From assembly GCA_964349045.1 (NCBI GenBank), contig CAYGFI010000057.1, forward strand, positions 1 through 25,386: a DNA stretch of 25,386 nucleotides, written 5' to 3'. Below, one piece after another: positions 1 to 7,216 of the stretch. Positions within the stretch are counted from its first letter, which is position 1. The number at the start of each line of letters is the position of its first letter. Under the pieces are notes generated by a model, which ran no database searches, had not been told where the DNA came from, and saw only the letters and a program-made list of their open reading frames with translations. The stretch is from JACJXF01 sp964349045. Lineage in GTDB: Bacteria; Bacteroidota; Bacteroidia; Bacteroidales; GCA-2748055. Position numbers and translations under genes: made by a program.

Positions 1-111
1 ATTATTAATTCATGACACTCAATTTATTTTTTATAAGAATCCGAAGCCCAAAAATTACTATAAAATTATCGAAATCTGCGAATCCATAGCTATATTATTT
101 TATTTATCCAC

Positions 112-1656
112 TTAATCTGTGACAATCTTTTCCGAATTTCCGGTTTTTTCATCAAACTCGCAAACCACTCTGAATCCAACATGGAAACAGTCAGAGTACC
201 ACCAGATGCTTTTCGGTATCTGGGGATCGGTCTGTAGCCATGAAACCGTTCTTGTGTAATCCCGGGATGCGCTGCGCAGATCATCTGCCGTGCTTAAAAA
301 TGATCCTCCCCTGATAACATGTTCAGTTCCTTCATCAGGTCCTTTAGGGTCTTTAACAATTCCCTCCGGGTATTTTGAATAGGTATCTGCCTGGTACCAG
401 TCACTGCAAAATTCCGCGACATTACCACCCATATTTTTCAAACCAAACGGATTGCTCATTACACGTTCAGGAGTTTGTGTTTTAGCCGGACTATTCCCTT
501 TAAATATAACATAACTATTTATAACCGCTGTATCGTTTTTCGAAAGTTTTGCCATTATACCGGTCTTTTCAAATTTCCGCGGATCTCCCCCGAAAAAATA
601 CGGACCCGTGGTTCCGGCTCTGCATGAGTATTCCCATTCTGCCTCTGTCGGAAGGCGATACGATTTACCGGTTACGGATGATAACCATTTGCAATAGGTT
701 TCAGCAGCATGAAAAGAAAATGAAATTGCCGGTCTCATTCCCATTCCCCAGCCCTGGTCGGGTTGCCCATAGGGAGGTGTGGCTCCTGAAATTGCATCGG
801 TTTCTGAAGTTTTCGTGTTTCTTAATCCTTCAGTATCGGTTGAGCGACCTTCCTTAGCTGTTTGTGCATAGAATGCGAGGTATTCGTTCCAGGTAACTTC
901 GATCTCGGCCATAAAAAACGGGGTAATCTCCACCTCTCTTACCGGTCCTTCGTTTTCTTTTCTGAAAGCCTCATCTACCGGGCTTCCCATTTTAAATGTT
1001 CCTCCGGGGATGGCGATCATGTTAAAAGAAACAGGTGAATCAGGAATGAATTCTTTAAAATTCCTGAATTCAGTAACTATTGAAGCCCCGGTAAATACCT
1101 CTTTCGCAGCAGAAGAAGTTGATCCGAAAGTCGAGTTGCTTCCATGGGTATATCCCTCGATATAATGACCCGCGTTAAGGTGACAGTTAATGCAATGCAG
1201 ATCAGAAGTATTTTCTTTCTTCTTCTGCTGGTAATAAAGATGTGCATCTTCACCTGCTTTTGTAAGCTTTGCAGGGAATAAATTTTCGTGACATTTAATG
1301 CAAGAGCTTTCGTACACATGATGACGGGCAATATCAAGCCTGCCACGCTCTTCCCAGTTAAATGAGGCGGAATCCTTTGTGTAAAAGCTCCACAAATCGC
1401 GCAGACCGGTAGTCCCTTTTGCCCAGAGGTATCCATCGCCTTTTGGCGGCAGGTGACATTCTACACAGGCAACCCGGAAACCTGACTGTGTCTGATAATG
1501 TACTGATTTTTTCCATGCCTGGTCCGCAGCAGGGTGTATATGACAGGAAATGCAATAATCATTTGTTGATGTGGTAGTAAGCACTTTGCCTCCTGAAAAC
1601 ATTAATATTACTCCGACAATAATACCAGGAAAAAAAACTAAAAGAAATCGCTTCAT
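112..1656 (-). CDS. NapC/NrfH-like tetraheme cytochrome c fused to an FGE/SUMF1-like domain
   Basis: The 514-residue protein starts with one hydrophobic segment (about residues 4-22), likely an inner-membrane anchor. Four CxxCH haem c sites follow at residues 35-39, 64-68, 119-123 and 155-159, matching the size and haem number of NapC/NirT/NrfH quinol-oxidising cytochromes. A SUMF1/formylglycine-generating-enzyme fold runs from about residue 211 (IPGGTFKMGS) through GGNVAEFCSDWY to a final GFRVV. At the site of the copper-binding cysteine pair of true FGE (GGSxLC....C), the sequence reads GGSFLSTADDL, with Ser455 and Leu460. Sulfatase activation by the classical chemistry is therefore unlikely. 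By family, the cytochrome part should pass quinol electrons to a periplasmic partner; that the second domain binds or modifies this partner is inference. It is transcribed leftward, and any partner gene further on lies outside the window. Confidence 0.88.
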   Translation of the reverse strand: MKRFLLVFFPGIIVGVILMFSGGKVLTTTSTNDYCISCHIHPAADQAWKKSVHYQTQSGFRVACVECHLPPKGDGYLWAKGTTGLRDLWSFYTKDSASFNWEERGRLDIARHHVYESSCIKCHENLFPAKLTKAGEDAHLYYQQKKKENTSDLHCINCHLNAGHYIEGYTHGSNSTFGSTSSAAKEVFTGASIVTEFRNFKEFIPDSPVSFNMIAIPGGTFKMGSPVDEAFRKENEGPVREVEITPFFMAEIEVTWNEYLAFYAQTAKEGRSTDTEGLRNTKTSETDAISGATPPYGQPDQGWGMGMRPAISFSFHAAETYCKWLSSVTGKSYRLPTEAEWEYSCRAGTTGPYFFGGDPRKFEKTGIMAKLSKNDTAVINSYVIFKGNSPAKTQTPERVMSNPFGLKNMGGNVAEFCSDWYQADTYSKYPEGIVKDPKGPDEGTEHVIRGGSFLSTADDLRSASRDYTRTVSWLQTDPQIPKSIWWYSDCFHVGFRVVCEFDEKTGNSEKIVTD

Positions 1657-1863
1657 TAATTCTCAATTTAAGAGCCTCAAGATAAAAAAAACATTCTTTA
1701 CTGTTACCTGTTATTTATCATTTTTGGTATAATATTTTATTGGGGGAGTTTAAATTGTATTTTTACGAGTCAAATTATCTCCATGTAACTCTGTATAATA
1801 AACTGTTACACAGTGTCACACAGAGAAGACACAGAGGAAGAAAGAGTTATTATAATTTTACAT
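1657..1863. other. Divergent intergenic region with a cacagag-type repeat
   Basis: This gap separates the leftward cytochrome gene from the rightward uxu operon, so promoters for both should lie here. I see no exact TAnnTTTG element on either strand. Positions about 1789-1840 carry reiterated tgtaact/gttacac/gtcacac/cacagag words, resembling intergenic repeats common in Bacteroidota. A GTG codon at 1813 extends the next reading frame into this repeat, but that extension is probably not translated. Confidence 0.5.
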
Positions 1864-2895
1864 ATGACCGAAAAACAATGGATCACCCTTCTTGACGTGA
1901 TAAATGGCAAGGAACACAGCCCACTTCCTGTTGGATTTATTATCGACAGCCCCTGGCTGCCCAAATGGTATGGAATAAAGATTATCGACTATTTTTCGAA
2001 CGATGAACTCTGGCTTAAGGCAAATCTTCATGCCATGAATACCTTTCCTGAAATTATTTTTCTCCCGGGATTCTGGTCCGAGTATGGGATGTGCAGCGAA
2101 CCCTCAGCTTTTGGTTCAATAAATTCATTTCCTGAAAACGAATTTCCCCATGCAAAGAAATTTATTCATTCCGTTGAGGATATTTCCAGGGTTACCAAAC
2201 CAAATCCACGGACGGACGGGCTGGCGCCTTTTTTAACCAACAGGTTGATGCTTAACCGGAATAAGATAGAAGATGCGGGACATAAAATATATTTTTCTGT
2301 TTCAAGAGGTCCGTTAAACGTTGCAACTCATTTAATGGGAGTTACAGAATTTCTTACACTCATGATGATGGAACCGGATAAAGTTCATCACCTGCTGAAA
2401 ATTATAACAGAATACCTTGTCGAATGGCACTACCTTCAGAAAGAACTGATACCTACCATTGATGGAATTCTTGTACTTGACGATATCATTGGATTTGTTG
2501 GCGAAGAGGAGTTTGTGGAATTTGGGTTACCGTATTTTAAAACCTTGTTCAGGAGAGATATTTCCGTTAAATTCCTGCATAACGATGCAGATTGCCGGGC
2601 ATCGCTCAAATATCTTCCTGAAATGGGAGTGAATTTGTTTAACATGGGATTTGATATCCCCCTGAATGAGCTGAAAAGTTTAACCGGAAATAAAATTACC
2701 ATGCTGGGAAATATTCCTCCCAGGGATATTCTTGCGAATGGCACAGAGGATCAGGTCCGGGATGAGGTTAAAAAACTCATTGAACAGCTTGATAACAAAT
2801 CTAGGGTGATTGCTTCATGCGGGGGAGGGATGCCTCCTGATGTGAACAATAAAAACATAGAAGCGTTTTATAATGCAGTTCATAAGTATAGCTGA
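1864..2895 (+). CDS. Uroporphyrinogen decarboxylase (URO-D) superfamily protein, first gene of the uxu operon
   Basis: This 343-residue protein has the URO-D/MtaA-type TIM-barrel pattern: an N-terminal PVGFIIDSPWLPKW stretch, LVLDDIIGFVG in the middle, FLHNDAD, NMGFDIPLNELK, MLGNIPPRDIL and a C-terminal ASCGGGMPPD. It lacks the RQAGRYLPEY-type N-terminal motif of HemE, so a haem-pathway decarboxylase is unlikely; members of this superfamily also include cobalamin- or corrinoid-linked methyltransferases. I chose the ATG at 1864 over an in-frame GTG at 1813 because the extra 17 residues come from a repeat and do not look like this fold. The gap to the SDR gene is 7 bp and uxuA follows, so it is probably cotranscribed with mannonate catabolism. 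The substrate is unknown. Confidence 0.8.
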   Translation: MTEKQWITLLDVINGKEHSPLPVGFIIDSPWLPKWYGIKIIDYFSNDELWLKANLHAMNTFPEIIFLPGFWSEYGMCSEPSAFGSINSFPENEFPHAKKFIHSVEDISRVTKPNPRTDGLAPFLTNRLMLNRNKIEDAGHKIYFSVSRGPLNVATHLMGVTEFLTLMMMEPDKVHHLLKIITEYLVEWHYLQKELIPTIDGILVLDDIIGFVGEEEFVEFGLPYFKTLFRRDISVKFLHNDADCRASLKYLPEMGVNLFNMGFDIPLNELKSLTGNKITMLGNIPPRDILANGTEDQVRDEVKKLIEQLDNKSRVIASCGGGMPPDVNNKNIEAFYNAVHKYS

Positions 2896-2902
2896 AACTG
2901 AT

Positions 2903-3727
2903 ATGAATTATCTAAAGAATGTATTCAATCTTGAAGGAAAAACAGCCGTTATAACGGGTGGGGGAGGAGTGCTTGGCGGCGCTATGGGCGAAGGACTTGC
3001 CCTTGCCGGTGTTAATGTTATTCTGGCTGGAATCGGGATAGAAAAAACAAAGTCAAACGCTGAAAAAATTGTTGCAAAGGGTGGAAAAGCAGTTGCTGTT
3101 TCGATGGATGTTCTTGATGCTGATGGGGTCAGAAAAACCTTTGCTGAAATTAAAAAGGAATACAAAACCATTGATATTCTTATAAATGCAGCAGGTGGAA
3201 ATATGAAGGGCGCTACCATAATGCCCGACCAGACCATATTTAACCTGGATCTGGCAGAATTTGATAAGGTAACCGATTTAAATTTTAAGGGAACAGTAAT
3301 TCCCACTCTTGAAGTTTGTAAAATTATGTCGGAGCAGAAAAAAGGTTCTGTAATAAATATCACATCTATGGCTGCAATAAGATCCATCACCAGGGTAGTC
3401 GGGTATTCTGCTGCAAAAGCTGCTGTTTCAAATTTTACCATGTGGATGGCTATGGAGATGGCCAGGAAATACGGAGATGGTATCCGTGTAAATGCTATCG
3501 CGCCAGGATTTTTTATTACAAGTCTGAACAAGTCATTGCTTATGGAAGATGATGGATCGCTTACTGAAAGAGGTCAACTGGTTCTCGGTCATACCCCTAT
3601 GAACCGCTTTGGCAGACCTGAAGAACTGACCGGGGCGGTGTTGTTCCTGGGAAGTGATGCATCCTCTTTTGTCACCGGGATAATATTACCTGTTGATGGT
3701 GGATTTAGTAGTTTTAGCGGAGTATAA
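2903..3727 (+). CDS. uxuB: D-mannonate oxidoreductase, short-chain dehydrogenase type (UxuB/YjmF family)
   Basis: This 274-residue SDR carries the cofactor motif TGGGGVLGG (Thr18 onward), the NAAGG motif at Asn95 and the catalytic triad Ser155, Tyr168, Lys172 (YSAAK). The C-terminus LPVDGGFSSFSGV is typical of the SDR-type mannonate/fructuronate oxidoreductases of Bacillota and Bacteroidota. The expected reaction is NAD(P)-linked interconversion of D-fructuronate and D-mannonate in the cytoplasm. The ATG at 2903 is preferred over one at 2873, which lies inside the upstream gene; from 2903 the protein starts MNYLKNVFNLEGKTAVITGG, normal for the family. It sits 7 bp after the URO-D gene and 11 bp before uxuA, and that neighbour strongly supports the substrate assignment. 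Confidence 0.87.
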   Translation: MNYLKNVFNLEGKTAVITGGGGVLGGAMGEGLALAGVNVILAGIGIEKTKSNAEKIVAKGGKAVAVSMDVLDADGVRKTFAEIKKEYKTIDILINAAGGNMKGATIMPDQTIFNLDLAEFDKVTDLNFKGTVIPTLEVCKIMSEQKKGSVINITSMAAIRSITRVVGYSAAKAAVSNFTMWMAMEMARKYGDGIRVNAIAPGFFITSLNKSLLMEDDGSLTERGQLVLGHTPMNRFGRPEELTGAVLFLGSDASSFVTGIILPVDGGFSSFSGV

Positions 3728-3738
3728 AAACCTGAATT

Positions 3739-4917
3739 ATGTTAGAACACAGCTGGCGATGGTTTGGCCCTGATGACAGGATCACTCTGAGTGAAATCAA
3801 ACAAACCGGGGCAATGTCTATCGTAACTGCCTTGCACCAGGTTCCAACCGGAGATGTATGGCCGTTGGCGGAAATACAGAAGAGGAAAAACCTGATAGAG
3901 CTGGAAGGTCTCAGATGGTCGGTTGCTGAAAGCATACCGGTGCATGAGGACATCAAGAGACGTTCAGGTAATTATAAAACCTATTCTGAAAATTACGCCC
4001 GGACCATCCGTAACCTGGGCAAAGAAGATATAAAAACTGTTTGTTACAATTTTATGCCTGTGCTTGACTGGTCGCGAACAAACCTCGCATTCAGGTTTCA
4101 GGACGGCTCGGAAAGCCTCGGTTTTAAATTCATTCATTTTGCAGCCATTGATATGTATATTCTCCGGCGACCCGGTGCAGAGGAATCATATACTGAAGAA
4201 ACAAAGGCAGAAGCTATGGATTTTTTCCACCAACTCGACGAGAGTTTAATAAATAAGCTGAAAGATACTTTTCTGCTGGGATTCCCGGGATCGGGCGAGA
4301 CTCTGACACTTGAAACGGTGAAGGAAAGGATTATGAGTTATAAAGAAATTGATAACAGGAAATTTAAAGAAAACCTTTTTGGATTTCTTAAAGTCATTGT
4401 TCCGGCGGCAGAGGAAGCAGGGGTCAGGCTGGCCATTCATCCCGACGATCCGCCTTTTCCACTTATGGGATTACCAAGAATTGTAAGCACACTGGAGGAT
4501 GCTGTGGACATAATTAATAGTTTCGATAGTCCAAATAATGGGCTGACTTTCTGTACCGGTTCTTTTGGAGCATCCTTTTCCAATGATTTACCGTTAATGG
4601 CAGAAAAGCTGGCATCACGAATAAATTTTGTTCACCTCAGGAATGTTACCAGGGATGTACGGAAGAATTTTCATGAGAATTATTTCTTCGATGTAGACAT
4701 CGATATGTACAAAATCATGAAAACTATTATTATTGAAGACAATAAGCGACGGATGAATGAAAAGGGATATACCGGGATTCCTGTCCGTCCTGATCACGAG
4801 GCACAGATGCTCGGTGATTTAAAGGAAACCAATTATCCGGGCTATTCCTTGTATGGCAGGTTAAAGAGCCTGGCCGAAATCCGCGGGCTTGAAATAGGAA
4901 TCCGGAGAAGCCTTTGA
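3739..4917 (+). CDS. uxuA: Mannonate dehydratase
   Basis: The 392-residue protein matches UxuA along its whole length: MEHSWRWFGP-like start (MLEHSWRWFGPDD), GAMSIVTALHQVPTG near residue 24, FPGSGETL, IHPDDPPFPLMGLPR, CTGSFGA, HLRN and RPDHE. The residues that normally coordinate the divalent metal appear intact: His234 (HPDD), Cys272, His299 and Asp352. The enzyme dehydrates D-mannonate to 2-keto-3-deoxy-D-gluconate. It is the last gene of a three-gene operon with the uxuB-type SDR. No KDG kinase or aldolase lies in the window, so the pathway must be completed elsewhere. The start at 3739 gives the canonical N-terminus. Confidence 0.96.
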   Translation: MLEHSWRWFGPDDRITLSEIKQTGAMSIVTALHQVPTGDVWPLAEIQKRKNLIELEGLRWSVAESIPVHEDIKRRSGNYKTYSENYARTIRNLGKEDIKTVCYNFMPVLDWSRTNLAFRFQDGSESLGFKFIHFAAIDMYILRRPGAEESYTEETKAEAMDFFHQLDESLINKLKDTFLLGFPGSGETLTLETVKERIMSYKEIDNRKFKENLFGFLKVIVPAAEEAGVRLAIHPDDPPFPLMGLPRIVSTLEDAVDIINSFDSPNNGLTFCTGSFGASFSNDLPLMAEKLASRINFVHLRNVTRDVRKNFHENYFFDVDIDMYKIMKTIIIEDNKRRMNEKGYTGIPVRPDHEAQMLGDLKETNYPGYSLYGRLKSLAEIRGLEIGIRRSL

Positions 4918-4934
4918 CTTTTTTTAACTTTTAT

Positions 4935-4965
4935 TTTGCTCTTGTGCATCCTTTTTATACTTTTG
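4935..4965 (+). promoter_or_regulatory. Bacteroidota-type promoter of tRNA-Ser
   Basis: TTTG at 4935-4938 and TACTTTTG at 4958-4965 are separated by 19 bp, matching the Bacteroidota consensus TTTG-N19-TAnnTTTG. The tRNA begins 38 bp further on. The operon upstream ends at 4917, so the tRNA has its own promoter. Confidence 0.7.
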
Positions 4966-5003
4966 CATTGCTTTGAAAAAGGCATGTTCAGATACATTCA
5001 ACC

Positions 5004-5090
5004 GGTGAGGTGGGTGAGTGGCTGAAACCAGCAGTTTGCTAAACTGCCGTACGGGAAACTGTACCGGGGGTTCGAATCCCCCCCTCACCG
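5004..5090 (+). tRNA. tRNA-Ser (anticodon GCT)
   Basis: The acceptor arm GGTGAGG (5004-5010) pairs with CCTCACC (5083-5089), followed by the discriminator G at 5090, as in serine tRNAs. The anticodon stem GCAGT/ACTGC encloses loop TTGCTAA, giving anticodon GCT at 5038-5040 for AGC/AGU codons. A long variable arm with GTAC/GTAC pairing, typical of class II tRNAs, and a TTCGAAT T-loop complete the fold. The CCA end is not encoded. A 12-bp hairpin terminator follows at 5097. Confidence 0.96.
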
Positions 5091-5096
5091 CAGACT

Positions 5097-5133
5097 CAAA
5101 CCCGGCATGAAAATGCCGGGTTTGTTGTTTTTT
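5097..5133 (+). terminator. Intrinsic terminator of tRNA-Ser
   Basis: CAAACCCGGCAT (5097-5108) pairs perfectly with ATGCCGGGTTTG (5113-5124) around a GAAA loop, followed by TTGTTTTTT. The 3' arm also takes part in a longer, mutually exclusive inverted repeat with 5161-5180. Confidence 0.85.
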
Positions 5134-5180
5134 CCGGGAGTGGAAAGCTTGCTTTCCCGACCGGAAAAAACAACAAACCC
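5118..5180. repeat. Perfect 20-bp inverted repeat with a nested hairpin
   Basis: Bases 5118-5137 are exactly complementary to 5161-5180. The spacer contains a second perfect hairpin, GGAAAGC (5142-5148) with GCTTTCC (5151-5157). Pairing of the outer arms would use part of the tRNA terminator stem, so the two structures exclude each other. Confidence 0.85.
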
Positions 5181-5235
5181 AAATGAGCGTGCGCTTTTGC
5201 ATGCTGTCGCTGAAGCTTCAGCGCAAGCATAAGCG

Positions 5236-5335
5236 NNNNNNNNNNNNNNNNNNNNNNNNNNNNNNNNNNNNNNNNNNNNNNNNNNNNNNNNNNNNNNNNN
5301 NNNNNNNNNNNNNNNNNNNNNNNNNNNNNNNNNNN
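5236..5335. other. Assembly gap of 100 Ns inside the repeat array
   Basis: Exactly 100 unknown bases interrupt the array. The left edge ends in GCATAAGCG and the right edge starts with CGGGTTTGAGTCTG. In the intact unit at 5485-5511 these two edges are separated by only four bases (AATG). The gap is therefore a placeholder: the real distance is probably 4 bp, or 4 bp plus a whole number of repeat units. Confidence 0.9.
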
Positions 5336-5826
5336 CGGGTTTGAGTCTGCAAGGACCACCCCATTGGGGATCATGCAATAATCCCCCCCCTGGCATATAA
5401 TAAACCTTGCTTTCCCGACCAGAAAAAACAACAAACCAAAATGAGCGTGCGCTTTTGCATGCTGTCGCTGAAGCTTCAGCGCAAGCATAAGCGAATGCGG
5501 GTTTGAGTCTGCAAGGACCACCCCATTGGGGATCATGCAATAATCCCCCCCCCTGGCATATAATAAAGCTTGCTTTCCCGACCGGAAAAAATAACAAACC
5601 AAAATGAGCGTGCGCCTTTGCATGCTGTCGCTGAAGCTTTCCGCGTGTCGCTGAAGCTTTAGCGGAGGCGCAAGCGTAGGCGCCTGAAGCTTCAGCGCAA
5701 GCATAAGCGAACAGGGTTTGAGTCTGCAAGGACCATCCGTCTAAGGCGGAATTATGCAATAATCCCCCATACAAAATACGTGAAGGCATGCTTTCCTCTC
5801 CTTCCAGAAACAAAGTGTATTGTTGT

Positions 5827-5908
5827 ATAATGAAAAGTCGAGTTAATATTCAAGAAATATTTTATTATAATGAAAACATTCTATATTTTTGCGAAAATAT
5901 TTCATTAT
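5827..5908 (+). promoter_or_regulatory. Promoter with repeated ATAATGAAA elements before the ATPase gene
   Basis: TATTTTTG at 5884-5891 fits the TAnnTTTG -7 element and lies 15 bp before the ATG at 5907. ATAATGAAA occurs directly at 5827-5835 and 5867-5875 and inverted (TTTCATTAT) at 5900-5908, covering the start codon. GAAATATTTT at 5854-5863 is also inverted as AAAATATTTC at 5894-5903. The layout suggests an operator or an RNA hairpin masking the start; this is inference. Confidence 0.5.
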
Positions 5909-7103
5909 GGACTCTGAGTTTATACGGGAAAATTACCTGAAAAAAGTTCAGCCTTTTATTGGGAAAAGCATCATAAAGGTTCTTACCGGACAAAGGCGGA
6001 TAGGTAAAACCACGCTGTTAAAACAAATAATCGATTTGGTCAGGCGTGTTGACCCCAACGCTCATACCATATATATCAACAAGGAACAAAACGATTTTAA
6101 GCATTTAAAAACAGATGAAGATTTATTTCAATATGTAAAACACAAATTATCCACTACAAAAAAAAACTATGTTTTTATTGATGAGATACAGGAAATAAAA
6201 GAATTTGAAATAGCAATGCGCCAGCTGCATGTTGAGGACATTGATCTATATTGTACAGGAAGCAATGCCAAAATGCTATCGGGCGATCTTGCTACACACC
6301 TTTCGGGCAGGTATATTGAGTTTCATATTAACAGCCTATCCTATTCTGAATTCTTGCATATTCACAAAATGGATAACAATAACGAGGCTTTAAACAAATA
6401 CATTCGTTACGGAGGCCTGCCATATTTAATTCATTTACCTCTGGAAGATGAACTGGTTTACGGCTATTTAAAAAGCATTTACAATACCATTATTCTTAAA
6501 GACGTCGTATCAAGATATAATATCAGGGACATTGATTTTTTAGATCGATTGGTTGAATACTTGTCAGATAACCTTGGCAACTATATATCATCAAAAAAGG
6601 TCAGCGATTTCCTAAAATCTCAACGGGTTGGTTTGTCAGTAAACACGGTTATGAACTACCTGAAGTATCTTACTAACTCATATTTCATTAATAAGGTTCA
6701 ACGATTGGACATCATAGGAAAAAAGCGATTTGAGATAAATGAAAAATACTTCTTTTCTGATTTGGGTTTAAAACATTCCATTATTCCATTTAATGGGAAT
6801 CAGATTGGAAGTGTTTTCGAAAACCTGGTTTATAATCAGTTAATTTACGATGATTATCAGGTATTTATTGGGAAACACCAGGACAGGGAAATCGATTTTG
6901 TTGCTCAAAAAGTGAATGAAACAAAATATATACAGGTTTGCTATCAATTATCTGATGAAAAGGTAAGGCAAAGAGAGTTTGGTAACTTACTGAAAATTGA
7001 AGATAATTATGAGAAAATAGTTGTCACAGCCGATGAGTTTTCAGGAGATTACAAAGGAGTCAAACATATTCACATCAGACAGTTTCTTGCTAATGAAGCA
7101 TGA
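5907..7103 (+). CDS. AAA_14 ATPase with C-terminal DUF4143 domain
   Basis: The 398-residue protein has a Walker A motif GQRRIGKTT at residues 28-36 and a Walker B motif FIDEIQE with Asp92-Glu93. A sensor-like CTGSNAKML follows, then SGRYIEFHINSLSYSEF, typical of the AAA_14 family. The C-terminal half is DUF4143, with LKDVVSRYNIRD, a winged-helix-like region, and a final EIDFVAQ...YIQVCYQL segment resembling a PD-(D/E)XK nuclease fold. Family members are abundant accessory genes in Bacteroidota with no firm biochemical role. The ATG at 5907 is chosen over an upstream TTG at 5889, which lies in the -7 element. The gene stands alone between the repeat array and the GH29 gene, so it may be a mobile or horizontally acquired cargo gene. 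Confidence 0.88.
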   Translation: MDSEFIRENYLKKVQPFIGKSIIKVLTGQRRIGKTTLLKQIIDLVRRVDPNAHTIYINKEQNDFKHLKTDEDLFQYVKHKLSTTKKNYVFIDEIQEIKEFEIAMRQLHVEDIDLYCTGSNAKMLSGDLATHLSGRYIEFHINSLSYSEFLHIHKMDNNNEALNKYIRYGGLPYLIHLPLEDELVYGYLKSIYNTIILKDVVSRYNIRDIDFLDRLVEYLSDNLGNYISSKKVSDFLKSQRVGLSVNTVMNYLKYLTNSYFINKVQRLDIIGKKRFEINEKYFFSDLGLKHSIIPFNGNQIGSVFENLVYNQLIYDDYQVFIGKHQDREIDFVAQKVNETKYIQVCYQLSDEKVRQREFGNLLKIEDNYEKIVVTADEFSGDYKGVKHIHIRQFLANEA

Positions 7104-7216
7104 TTATAACCTATGTTTTTTCCCCATTCTGAAAGACTGTTTACTTTCTTTCCAATCTTTTTTTTACCTTTAATCCGTCTTCCTTAACAAATATCAAAAC
7201 AACTAAACTGTTACAA

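Larger units (their letters stand above)
5091..5813. repeat. Array of about 163-bp direct repeats next to tRNA-Ser
   Basis: A block beginning CTTGCTTTCCCGACC recurs at 5148, 5406 and 5569. Each copy continues with an adenine-rich GAAAAAA(C/T)AACAAA segment, a GAGCGTGCGC segment, GCTGAAGCTTCAGC palindromes and GCATAAGCG. Copies are then followed by GGGTTTGAGTCTGC, CCCCATTGGGG and a run of C. The period between the second and third copies is 163 bp. The third copy carries an extra 50-odd bp of GCTGAAGCTTTAGCG-like sequence. The motif GCAGACTCAAACCCG at 5090 is the reverse complement of the sequence that ends each unit, so the array is bounded by inverted copies. Long open frames on the minus strand are products of the repeat and show no recognisable protein. 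Confidence 0.9.

Noticed and set aside
112..640. Functional sulfatase-activating enzyme (FGE)
   Set aside because: The two copper-binding cysteines are replaced by Ser and Leu, and no sulfatase gene lies in the window.
1813..1863. GTG-initiated N-terminal extension of the URO-D gene
   Set aside because: The added residues are translated from a cacagag repeat and do not fit the family N-terminus.
2908..3531. 207-residue minus-strand frame opposite uxuB
   Set aside because: It is the antisense shadow of a well-supported SDR gene, with no recognisable motif.
5528..5560. tRNA-derived attachment site, from the shared AATCCCCCCC run in the repeats and the tRNA T-arm
   Set aside because: The match is about 11 bases and mostly a C-run; no integrase gene or second copy of the tRNA 3' end is present.
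5085..5813. Long minus-strand open frames (242 and 202 residues) across the repeat array
   Set aside because: They run through the N gap and the tRNA-proximal repeats, repeat the same residues at the DNA period, exist in two frames at once and resemble no protein family.
5091..5813. CRISPR array
   Set aside because: The units are about 163 bp and the whole unit repeats; there are no short repeats with unique spacers and no cas genes.
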